This document shows, in pieces, positions 1-5,854 of a stretch of 6,339 nucleotides of DNA. The notes beneath the pieces are model-generated. The model saw only the letters and a program-made list of their open reading frames with translations. It did no database searches and was not told the origin of the DNA. The translations under genes and the position numbers were made by a program. The DNA lies in assembly GCA_041678605.1 (NCBI GenBank), contig JBAYNW010000054.1, positions 1 through 6,339 on the forward strand. The letters are read 5' to 3'. Positions within the stretch are counted from its first letter, which is position 1; each line of letters opens with the position of its first letter. Source of the stretch: JBAYNW01 sp041678605. Its GTDB lineage: Bacteria; Cyanobacteriota; Vampirovibrionia; Gastranaerophilales; Gastranaerophilaceae.

Positions 1-32
1 AGTGAAAGCGGGTTGAAAGGTCAATTTTTCAA

Positions 33-302
33 CGTCGTTGCGATGGGAAACGGTGAGACGTGAGAGGTGAGACGTGAGAAGAGAAATTGGAGAAGAGAAA
101 CGGAATTTCCCGTCGTTGCGAGGGGATAAATGTTCTGCCCCATGTAAAAGAGCGTTCTCGTCATTGCGAGGAGAAACAAAGTTTCGACGAAGCAATCTTG
201 CCAATGTACGCCCACAGGATAGATTGCTTCGGTGGATTCCCTTTGTCAGGGCCGATAACCAACCCCTCGCAGCAACGACGTAGCGGCTTTCGTTCACCGT
301 TT
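33..302. repeat. Mosaic of dispersed intergenic palindromic repeats, no gene
   Basis: The first 308 bases hold no credible coding region; short open frames here lack ribosome binding sites and run through repeated DNA. Inverted arms nest around a centre near 210: AAACGGTGA (48-56) with TCACCGTTT (294-302); CGTCGTTGCGAGGGG (111-125) with its complement at 263-280, which carries three extra bases; and CGAAGCAATCT (188-198) with AGATTGCTTCG (221-231). Related direct copies of the arm start at 33 (CGTCGTTGCGATGGG) and 159 (CGTCATTGCGAGGAG). Words of the type CGTCATTGCGAGGAG and CGAAGCAATCT are typical of dispersed intergenic repeats that I recall from several bacterial groups. The arms have diverged and been interrupted, so this is probably a pile-up of decayed copies. 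It lies directly downstream of gatA; no T-rich intrinsic terminator for gatA is evident in it. Confidence 0.7.
52..107. repeat. 14-bp tandem repeat, about four units
   Basis: GGTGAGACGTGAGA occurs twice back to back without mismatch (52-65 and 66-79). A second pair with the same 14-base period follows: GAGAAGAGAAA at 76-86 and again at 90-100. The unit is not a multiple of three, and nothing indicates that it is translated. It sits inside the dispersed-repeat region and probably arose by replication slippage. Confidence 0.75.
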
Positions 303-308
303 GCCAAA

Positions 309-1772
309 CTATAGACTCGCTATTTTTGTATAAAAGTCATTTGCCTGTTCAAATTTGTAAGCCGCATTAAATAATTTTGTCTCTTGAAGGACTGGGGCAA
401 GAATTTGCAAGCCAATCGGCATACCTGTTGAATCAAAGCCTGCCGGAACGCTTATCCCCGGAATTCCACCCAGATTTGCACTGATTGTCGCAATATCGGT
501 CAAATACATTGCAAGCGGATCCTCAGTTTTTGCCCCGAATTCAAAGGCCGTGTTCGGGCATGTCGGCGAAATCAGCAAATCAACTTCTTTGAAAACCCTG
601 TCAAAATCCTCCTTAACCAATGCCCTCAACTGCTGTGCTTTTTTATAGTAAGCATCATAATATCCGGAACTCAAAGCGTATGTTCCGAGCATTATTCTTC
701 GCTTAACTTCAGGCCCGAAGCCTTCCGCACGGGTTTTGGTATACATTTCCATCAAATTTTTGGCATCTTTTGCTCTAAATCCGTACCTGACTCCGTCAAA
801 ACGTGCCAAATTCGAGCTGGCTTCCGCTGTTGCGATAATATAATAAATTCCTATCGAGTATTTTAAATAAGGCAGAGAAACCTCTTTAATCTCGGCACCA
901 AGTGATTTGTAAGTATCAATTGCGTTTTGGATTGCCTTTTTAACATCTTCGCTGACACCTTCGCCGAGGAGGTCCTTGATAACCCCGATTTTCATTCCCT
1001 TGATATAGTTGTTCAAGTGAGCAGAATAATTTTCCACCGGAACATCCAAAGACGTAGAATCTTTAGGGTCAACGCCTGAGATAACTTCCAAAAGCGTTGC
1101 TGCATCTTCAACCGTACGGGCAAATGGCCCTATTTGGTCCAAAGATGAGGCAAAAGCAATTAAGCCATATCTGGAAACTCTTCCATAAGTCGGTTTCATC
1201 CCGATAATTCCGCAAAAACTCCCCGGCAAACGTATGCTTCCGCCTGTGTCAGACCCCAGCGACAGAGTGGCCTCGCAGGCCGCAACACTTGCCGCAGAGC
1301 CGCCTGATGAGCCGCCCGGAACTTTGTTTAAGTCCCACGGGTTGCGGGTTTTTTTGAAAGCGGAGTTTTCGGTCGAACTTCCCATTGCAAATTCGTCTAA
1401 ATTTGCTTTTCCAACAATCGGAACGAGATTTTTTAATAATTTTTCCGTAATTGTGGCATTATATGGAGAAATAAAATTTTCAAGAATTTTGCTGGAAGCC
1501 GTGGTGGGATAGCCGATTAAGTTCATATTGTCTTTTAAAACAAGCGGAATACCCGCCAAAAGCGGTAATTCTTCGTTGCGTGCGATTTTTTCGTCCACTT
1601 TTTTCGCTGTATCCAGTGCAGTTTTCTTGGTCAGACAATTGAAAGCCTCAACCTTGCTTTCAACTTCGTCAATTCTCTCAAATGTAGCGTTTGCCAGTTC
1701 AACAGCAGAAATTTCTTTGCTCAATAAAGCTTTTCTTTGCTCAGCCGCCGACTTTTTCAATATCTCTTTCAT
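309..1772 (-). CDS. gatA: Glutamyl-tRNA(Gln)/aspartyl-tRNA(Asn) amidotransferase subunit A
   Basis: GatA is the glutaminase subunit of the cytoplasmic GatCAB complex. It releases ammonia from glutamine, which GatB uses to convert Glu-tRNA(Gln) to Gln-tRNA(Gln), and in some species Asp-tRNA(Asn) to Asn-tRNA(Asn). The 487 residues match the family's usual length (about 480-490). The amidase-signature Ser-cisSer-Lys triad is intact: Lys80 in PLVLKDN, Ser155 in PGGSSGGSA and the nucleophile Ser179 in GSDTGGSIR, exactly 24 residues after Ser155. Other family blocks are GSSTENSAF (131-139), GRVSRYGLIAFASSLDQIGP (197-216) and LGTYALSSGYYDAYYKKA. The start is supported by AAGGAGAG just upstream (1776-1783). 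The stop is TAG. No gatB or gatC is adjacent, so the subunits must be encoded elsewhere. It is divergent from the 1921 gene and appears monocistronic. Confidence 0.97.
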   Translation of the reverse strand: MKEILKKSAAEQRKALLSKEISAVELANATFERIDEVESKVEAFNCLTKKTALDTAKKVDEKIARNEELPLLAGIPLVLKDNMNLIGYPTTASSKILENFISPYNATITEKLLKNLVPIVGKANLDEFAMGSSTENSAFKKTRNPWDLNKVPGGSSGGSAASVAACEATLSLGSDTGGSIRLPGSFCGIIGMKPTYGRVSRYGLIAFASSLDQIGPFARTVEDAATLLEVISGVDPKDSTSLDVPVENYSAHLNNYIKGMKIGVIKDLLGEGVSEDVKKAIQNAIDTYKSLGAEIKEVSLPYLKYSIGIYYIIATAEASSNLARFDGVRYGFRAKDAKNLMEMYTKTRAEGFGPEVKRRIMLGTYALSSGYYDAYYKKAQQLRALVKEDFDRVFKEVDLLISPTCPNTAFEFGAKTEDPLAMYLTDIATISANLGGIPGISVPAGFDSTGMPIGLQILAPVLQETKLFNAAYKFEQANDFYTKIASL

Positions 1773-1786
1773 AATCTCTCCTTGTA

Positions 1787-1804
1787 ATTATAACATCAAT
1801 TATA
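1787..1804 (-). promoter_or_regulatory. Candidate -10 boxes of the gatA promoter
   Basis: Read on the minus strand, two perfect TATAAT hexamers lie 15-32 bases upstream of the gatA start (1787-1792 and 1799-1804). Neither has a good -35 hexamer at 16-18 bases; the upstream sequence is simply A/T-rich. The proximal box would give a very short leader that would barely include the Shine-Dalgarno, so the distal box is the likelier one. In such A/T-rich DNA one of the two may be chance. Confidence 0.35.
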
Positions 1805-1920
1805 AAACAAAAATTTAAAGAAATAAATTATCACTTGAACGCAGTATTGTAAAGATTACTTATAGATAAGCAACAAAAAGGCAATTTAATATTCCTAATT
1901 GTTTTTATAAAGTAGGTAGA

Positions 1921-2481
1921 ATGTTTAAGTTTAAGGTTAAATCGAAAATGCAGGTAAATTTACTAAAAAATGTAGGTATTAAAACCAATTTACAAAATTT
2001 GTCCCGAGTAATCTCTAGGGGCGTAGATGCTTTTATTGTTGTTCCAAAACAAGTTTACGTTCATTCTGAGATACCTCGTAAACTGCTAAAAACGTCAGAA
2101 GGTAGAATACTGCAAACAGGTATAAATAAAGCGTTTTCCACTATATCAAACGAAAATGCAAGAAGATGTTTGACGGTAAAATGGAAGTCTAAAAATCAGC
2201 TTGACGTAAAACTTTATGAGGATACCCTTGAAAGAAGTTATAAACCCTGTCATATAAACCCCCTTAATTTTAATGAAGAGAGTATTAAATCGAAAATAGA
2301 AAATGCCTATCAGGAATTAAAAAAAATTAATACCGAAAAAATAGAACTAAACAAAGCAAACGCAAAGAAGTTTATTGACGATATGAATAGCAAAAAAAAA
2401 TTTGGTGAAAAATTTAAGATAATTATAGATAAAATTAATTCAAATTGTGAAAAGTCTCTAGATATTTTGGGGCCTTTTTAA
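1921..2481 (+). CDS. Hypothetical protein, Lys/Asn-rich, 186 residues
   Basis: I do not recognise this protein. It has no signal peptide or membrane segment, so it is probably cytoplasmic. Residues 1-75 look mixed alpha/beta (a hydrophobic VDAFIVVPKQVYV stretch at 36-48). Residues 113-180 are strongly charged, rich in Lys, Glu and Asn and probably helical, perhaps a coiled coil. Three Cys (residues 82, 110, 176) show no metal-binding spacing. The start is supported by a purine-rich AGTAGGTAG directly upstream (1911-1919), which is a little close to the ATG; the next Met (residue 10) has no better site. Composition is visibly more A/T-rich than gatA and hppA, with many AAA, AAT and ATA codons, which suggests a fast-evolving lineage-specific or acquired gene. 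It is divergent from gatA, and a hairpin follows at 2520. It is probably a real gene given its length and intergenic position. Confidence 0.65.
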   Translation: MFKFKVKSKMQVNLLKNVGIKTNLQNLSRVISRGVDAFIVVPKQVYVHSEIPRKLLKTSEGRILQTGINKAFSTISNENARRCLTVKWKSKNQLDVKLYEDTLERSYKPCHINPLNFNEESIKSKIENAYQELKKINTEKIELNKANAKKFIDDMNSKKKFGEKFKIIIDKINSNCEKSLDILGPF

Positions 2482-2519
2482 TAAAACGGCCTTTAAACAA
2501 TGCGTCATTCCCATCTTTG

Positions 2520-2560
2520 ATGGACAAAATTCATATCGAGTTTTGTCCATACTACTTTTT
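2520..2560 (+). terminator. Probable intrinsic terminator after the 1921 gene
   Basis: A perfect 10-bp stem, ATGGACAAAA (2520-2529) with TTTTGTCCAT (2541-2550), encloses an 11-base loop. A run of five T follows at 2556-2560 after five non-T bases. The gap before the T-run and the A/T-rich top of the stem make it a mediocre terminator. A weaker GGCC-based hairpin (2471-2491) overlaps the stop codon. Either would separate the hypothetical gene from hppA. Confidence 0.5.
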
Positions 2561-2607
2561 CACTTAATATTTTTTATGTTCTTGCCTCGCTGCGAAAAAA
2601 GTTCTTC

Positions 2608-2649
2608 TTGCTTTAATTTTATTTAACAATTATAATATTCTTGTATAAA
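2608..2649 (+). promoter_or_regulatory. Candidate hppA promoter
   Basis: TATAAT at 2631-2636 is preceded at 17 bases by TTGCTT (2608-2613), which keeps only the TTG of the -35 consensus. A second option is TATAAA at 2644-2649 with TTTAAC (2622-2627) at 16 bases. Either fits the 25-40 bases before the hppA Shine-Dalgarno and lies downstream of the 2520 hairpin, consistent with hppA having its own transcription unit. Confidence 0.4.
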
Positions 2650-2673
2650 ATAAATCTTTAAAGGAGAGTAGTT

Positions 2674-5112
2674 ATGGAAAGAAAAATTGGGCCTGTAAAA
2701 GCGGTCTTTGCAACTCTGGTTGCTTTGTTTTTTGCGGTTTCTCCCGCATTTGCGAACGAAGCATCATTGGTCGTTCCCGACATTCATTCAATAAGTCCGT
2801 CAAGTTTTAACCTTTTGTTGGTCGGAATAGGCGTTGCGGTTATCGGATTGGTTTTCGGGTTTATCGAGTTTTTAAAAGTTAAAGGTATTAAAGCCCACGA
2901 ATGTATGACAGACGTCGGCAACACCATTTTTGAAACCTGCAAGACATATCTGATTCAGCAGGGTAAATTCCTTATTGCTTTGGAAGTATTAATCGGCCTT
3001 TGTATTGCTTTTTACTTCGGAGTTCTGCAAAAAATGGGAGTAAATGAGGTTTTAACAATCCTCGGCTGGTCCGTTGTGGGTATCTTAGGTTCCTATTCTG
3101 TTGCATGGTTCGGTATAAGAATGAACACTCTCGCTAACTCAAGAACTGCATTTACAGCTTTAAGAGGCAAGCCTCTCAATATATTAAATATTCCTCTAAA
3201 AGCCGGCATGAGCATAGGTGTTTGTCTGGTTTCAGTTGAATTAATCATGATGTTAATTATATTGTTATTTGTTCCGGGACACCTTGCAGGAGCATGTTTC
3301 ATCGGTTTTGCAATCGGTGAATCTCTCGGTGCATCAGCACTTCGTGTTGCCGGCGGTATATTTACCAAAATCGCTGATATCGGTTCGGATTTGATGAAAA
3401 TCCAATTCGGCATAAAAGAAGATGACCCAAGAAACCCCGGTGTTATTGCCGATTGTACGGGCGATAACGCAGGTGATTCCGTAGGCCCAACGGCTGACGG
3501 GTTTGAAACATACGGTGTAACAGGCGTTGCATTAATTAGTTTCATCCTTTTGGGAGTATTCAAAGATTATCAGGTTCCGCTTTTAACGTGGATTTTTACA
3601 ATGAGATTTTTAATGATTGTTACTTCAGTGGTTTCTTACTGGCTTAACGGTATTTCGGTAAAACTTTATGCAAAAGACATGATTAAAAAATCCGCGAAAT
3701 TTGATTTTGAACTTCCGTTGACCGATTTGGTCTGGTTGACATCAGTTTTGTCAATTTTTATGACATTTAGCGTAAGCAAATGGCTGCTAGGTCCTTTGGG
3801 CGGAAATTTATGGTTGATGCTGTCGGCTATAATTTCCTGCGGTACTCTAGGTGCGGCTTTAATTCCTGAATTTACAAAAATATTCACAAGCCCTAAGGCA
3901 AAACATACACAAGAAGTTGTCAGAGCATCCCGTGAAGGCGGTGCATCTTTAACAATTCTTTCGGGACTTGTTTCAGGTAATTTCTCGGCATTCTGGATTG
4001 GCATGGTTGTGGTATTTTTAATGGGCCTGGCATATCTTGCAAGCACCCATATCCCTGCCTTTACAATGATTTACCCGTCCGTATTTGCTTTCGGTCTGGT
4101 TGCATTCGGCTTTTTGGGCATGGGGCCCGTCACAATCGCTGTAGACAGCTACGGGCCGGTTACGGATAATGCCCAGTCAGTCTACGAGCTGTCTTTAATT
4201 GAAGAAATTCCTAACGTTAAGGAAGAAATCGAAAAACAGTTCGGCTTCACTCCTGACTTTGAAAACGCAAAACAGTATTTGGAAGAAAATGACGGGGCGG
4301 GAAACACCTTCAAGGCTACTTCAAAACCGGTTCTTATCGGTACTGCGGTTGTCGGTGCTACGACTATGATTTTCTCTTTGATATTGCTTATTAAGCAAAC
4401 TTTGGGAATTTCTCCTGAAATGATTTTAAACGTACTAAATCCCTACACCCTGCTCGGATTTATCTCCGGCGGTGCAGTAATTTACTGGTTCTCTGGTGCT
4501 TCTATGCAAGCTGTTACGACAGGTGCATATTCGGCGGTTGAGTTTATTAAAAAACACATAAAACTTGGCGAAGGCGACGACAAAAAAGCTAACGTAGCAA
4601 ACTCAAAAGAAGTTGTTAAAATATGTACGCAGTACGCTCAAAAAGGTATGGTGAACATATTTATAGCATTGTTCTCGTTTGCTTTAGCGTTTGCGTTCTC
4701 CTCAGCACCGTTCCACGGAAACAATCAGCCTGTGGCGTTCTTCATAAGCTATTTGATTGCGATTGCAATCTTCGGGCTTTTTCAGGCGGTATTTATGGCA
4801 AACGCCGGCGGATGCTGGGACAACGCTAAGAAAATCGTTGAAGTCGATTTGAAAGAAAAAGGAACTCCGCTGCATGATGCCACCGTAATCGGCGACACCG
4901 TTGGCGACCCGTTCAAAGATACTTCATCCGTTGCAATGAACCCGATTATCAAGTTCACAACTTTGTTCGGGCTTTTGGCAATGGAAATCGCAATTTCGCC
5001 TGCGTTCAACAAATACTCACACATTGCGGGTGCGATATTCTTCCTTATAGCAATCGTGTTCGTAATTCGCTCTTTCTATGCGATGAGAATACCGGCTAAA
5101 ACTGAAGAATAA
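2674..5112 (+). CDS. hppA: Membrane-bound ion-translocating pyrophosphatase, K+-independent type
   Basis: The enzyme hydrolyses pyrophosphate and uses the energy to pump H+ (or Na+) across the membrane. The 812 residues hold about 16-17 hydrophobic segments. Catalytic blocks are intact: GGIFTKIADIGSDL (227-240), EDDPRNPGVIADCTGDNAGD (249-268, with Asp250/251/260/264/268), GPVTDNA (494-500), NAGGCWDNAKK (710-720) and GDTVGDPFKDTSS (740-752). Lys547 in GNTFKATSK sits where K+-independent enzymes have Lys and K+-dependent ones Ala. By this rule it is most likely a K+-independent proton pump; Na+ coupling is not excluded. Residues 1-27 look like a cleavable signal peptide ending AFA-NE. The loop between 500 and 543 is about 20 residues longer than I recall for canonical enzymes, and CAGMGADLFESY is replaced by SVGPTADGFETY, suggesting a divergent subfamily. 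AAGGAG (2661-2666), seven bases before the ATG, supports the start. A strong terminator follows; it is probably monocistronic. Confidence 0.95.
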   Translation: MERKIGPVKAVFATLVALFFAVSPAFANEASLVVPDIHSISPSSFNLLLVGIGVAVIGLVFGFIEFLKVKGIKAHECMTDVGNTIFETCKTYLIQQGKFLIALEVLIGLCIAFYFGVLQKMGVNEVLTILGWSVVGILGSYSVAWFGIRMNTLANSRTAFTALRGKPLNILNIPLKAGMSIGVCLVSVELIMMLIILLFVPGHLAGACFIGFAIGESLGASALRVAGGIFTKIADIGSDLMKIQFGIKEDDPRNPGVIADCTGDNAGDSVGPTADGFETYGVTGVALISFILLGVFKDYQVPLLTWIFTMRFLMIVTSVVSYWLNGISVKLYAKDMIKKSAKFDFELPLTDLVWLTSVLSIFMTFSVSKWLLGPLGGNLWLMLSAIISCGTLGAALIPEFTKIFTSPKAKHTQEVVRASREGGASLTILSGLVSGNFSAFWIGMVVVFLMGLAYLASTHIPAFTMIYPSVFAFGLVAFGFLGMGPVTIAVDSYGPVTDNAQSVYELSLIEEIPNVKEEIEKQFGFTPDFENAKQYLEENDGAGNTFKATSKPVLIGTAVVGATTMIFSLILLIKQTLGISPEMILNVLNPYTLLGFISGGAVIYWFSGASMQAVTTGAYSAVEFIKKHIKLGEGDDKKANVANSKEVVKICTQYAQKGMVNIFIALFSFALAFAFSSAPFHGNNQPVAFFISYLIAIAIFGLFQAVFMANAGGCWDNAKKIVEVDLKEKGTPLHDATVIGDTVGDPFKDTSSVAMNPIIKFTTLFGLLAMEIAISPAFNKYSHIAGAIFFLIAIVFVIRSFYAMRIPAKTEE

Positions 5113-5116
5113 ATAA

Positions 5117-5152
5117 AAGTGATTAAGTGACTGAGTTACTAAGTGACTAAGT
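5117..5152. repeat. Octamer tandem repeat, 4.5 copies of AAGTGACT
   Basis: Five bases after the hppA stop, the octamer AAGTGACT repeats in register as AAGTGATT, AAGTGACT, GAGTTACT, AAGTGACT, AAGT. It lies between the hppA stop and its terminator hairpin, so it would be in the 3' untranslated region. It contains no ORF with a ribosome binding site. Confidence 0.75.
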
Positions 5153-5170
5153 TTATTTAAGACGTAACTC

Positions 5171-5204
5171 GGGCCTGATTGAAATTTTCAATCAGGCCCT
5201 TTAA
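5171..5204 (+). terminator. Intrinsic terminator of hppA
   Basis: GGGCCTGATTGA (5171-5182) pairs perfectly with TCAATCAGGCCC (5188-5199), and two further A-T pairs are possible at the loop. The stem is long, with a GC-rich base, and is followed by TTTAAT and more A/T. The T-tract is short (three T), but stem strength and position 58 bases after the hppA stop make this a good terminator on the plus strand. Confidence 0.8.
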
Positions 5205-5217
5205 TACCATTTGCATT

Positions 5218-5235
5218 GATGGGCTTTAGCCCATC
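5218..5235. other. Small GC-rich hairpin between convergent genes
   Basis: GATGGGC (5218-5224) pairs with GCCCATC (5229-5235) around a TTTA loop. It lies 11 bases past the end of the minus-strand gene at 5247 and just after the hppA terminator. It may stop minus-strand transcription, but on that strand no T-run follows, so its role is uncertain. A backup terminator for hppA is equally possible. Confidence 0.45.
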
Positions 5236-5246
5236 CACTTTACTAT

Positions 5247-5570
5247 TTAAGGTTTAATAAAAGCAATCCTATCAGGTACCAGTTTATCTTTCAAGTCACT
5301 AATTATTCTAGTTGCCTCTAATATATAATTACCGCCTCCTAAACTACAGTTGTAGCACCTTGTTGATATTCCAACTTTTCCATGTGTGAATGATGTTATG
5401 AACGCTTTGGTGCCTTTAGAAATAATATTTCCTTTTCCGAGGATTACTGTTTTCGAAAGGAGTGCCCCGAAATCATCATAGAATTTTGTAACGCTTGTAC
5501 CTGTTTTGGGTAAAATTCTTGTAGTAATCTGATTTGCCATACTTGCATTCATTTTAACATTTGTAATCAT
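5247..5570 (-). CDS. Hypothetical small protein, 107 residues
   Basis: I do not recognise this protein. It has no signal peptide or clear membrane helix. The middle (residues 40-80) is rich in Gly, Ser, Thr and Val/Ile and looks like beta structure. It includes a CYNC pair (Cys-x2-Cys, residues 72-75) followed by SLGGGNYILEATRI, and a lone CxxC is too little to assign a metal site. The C-terminus (83-107) looks helical, then short and basic. The start is well supported: a full GGAGG lies seven bases upstream (5578-5582), the best Shine-Dalgarno in the window, which argues that it is expressed. Further Met codons at residues 7 and 11 lack such a site. It converges on hppA and is divergent from the toxin-antitoxin remnant. 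The leader has three tandem copies of a CACTTA-like hexamer (5594-5611). No promoter is clear. Confidence 0.6.
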   Translation of the reverse strand: MITNVKMNASMANQITTRILPKTGTSVTKFYDDFGALLSKTVILGKGNIISKGTKAFITSFTHGKVGISTRCYNCSLGGGNYILEATRIISDLKDKLVPDRIAFIKP

Positions 5571-5646
5571 TTAAATTCCTCCACTTTTAGTAACACTTAC
5601 ACTTATACTTAAAACCTCTCAATAAAAAAAATTGCCATGAGTAGTT

Positions 5647-5670
5647 CTATCCTATCCTATCCTATCCTAT
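5647..5670. repeat. Pentanucleotide microsatellite CTATC, 4.8 copies
   Basis: CTATC repeats four times exactly, then CTAT, with no interruption. It lies between two divergent starts: 77 bases upstream of the small gene at 5570 and about 57 bases upstream of the -35 of the toxin-antitoxin promoter. The same word recurs once at 5742-5746 inside the candidate operator. Unbroken short repeats like this are prone to slippage and could change promoter spacing or expression. Confidence 0.9.
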
Positions 5671-5726
5671 TGCTTGTTATAACTGCATTTCAGGCATTTA
5701 AAATCCATGTTTACATTTCTTAGCTA

Positions 5727-5755
5727 TTGACTATTTGTAGCCTATCGGTTACAAT
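5727..5755 (+). promoter_or_regulatory. Sigma70-type promoter of the toxin-remnant/antitoxin operon
   Basis: TTGACT (5727-5732) and TACAAT (5750-5755) are separated by exactly 17 bases, each one mismatch from consensus. The expected transcription start, about seven bases past the -10, falls on or next to the ATG at 5762, so the message would be leaderless for the first ORF. The antitoxin ORF has its own internal ribosome binding site. Confidence 0.75.
5735..5754. promoter_or_regulatory. Candidate autoregulatory operator overlapping the -10
   Basis: TTGTAGCC (5735-5742) and GGTTACAA (5747-5754) are inverted repeats with one mismatch in eight, separated by TATC. The site fills the promoter spacer and most of the -10. 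That is where HigA-type antitoxins commonly bind to repress their own operon. Binding by the downstream HTH protein is an inference from position and symmetry. Confidence 0.6.
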
Positions 5756-5761
5756 GTAGTA

Positions 5762-5854
5762 ATGAAAGAGATCCATTTTTACAAAACCCAAGATAATAAA
5801 GTACCATTCGAAACAGCAAAGGAATACTTAAATGAATACAAAAAAAACAACTGA
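5762..5854 (+). pseudogene. Remnant of a HigB/Gp49-type toxin with internal deletion
   Basis: This 30-codon ORF starts MKEIHFYKTQDNKVPFE, the typical opening of HigB-like toxins of the phage Gp49 (DUF891) family, RelE/ParE-fold ribosome-dependent mRNA interferases. It ends TAKEYLNEYKKNN, which resembles the usual basic C-terminal helix of the same family. Intact members are about 100-120 residues, so roughly 70-90 central residues with the catalytic core appear to be missing, with the frame kept. It begins where the promoter should start transcription, and its last 23 bases overlap the antitoxin gene, as in intact toxin-first operons. It is almost certainly inactive as a toxin. Alternatives are a leader peptide that couples translation into the antitoxin, or chance similarity in so short a sequence. 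Confidence 0.55.

Noticed and set aside
12..33. Hairpin GTTGAAA/TTTCAAC as a terminator
   Set aside because: Only a 7-bp stem, with the T-run in the loop rather than after the stem; it is far from the gatA stop.
33..302. CRISPR array from repeated CGTCNTTGCGA words
   Set aside because: The copies are unevenly spaced, diverged and partly inverted, with no constant repeat-spacer pattern.
21..314. Three overlapping open frames of 64-75 codons on both strands
   Set aside because: They run through dispersed repeats, have no convincing ribosome binding sites and give protein sequences without family resemblance.
1234..1818. Plus-strand open frames opposite gatA
   Set aside because: Antisense shadows of a well-supported gatA with intact catalytic motifs.
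3093..4046. Minus-strand open frames of 156 and 126 codons inside hppA
   Set aside because: Both lie antisense to essential motifs of the pyrophosphatase; their Pro/Asn/Ile-rich translations look like codon shadows.
4623..5024. Short open frames inside the 3' part of hppA on both strands
   Set aside because: Overlap the conserved C-terminal catalytic motifs of hppA; no start signals of their own.
309..5112. gatA, the 1921 gene and hppA as one functional system
   Set aside because: Orientation, separate promoters and terminators and unrelated functions argue against a shared unit.
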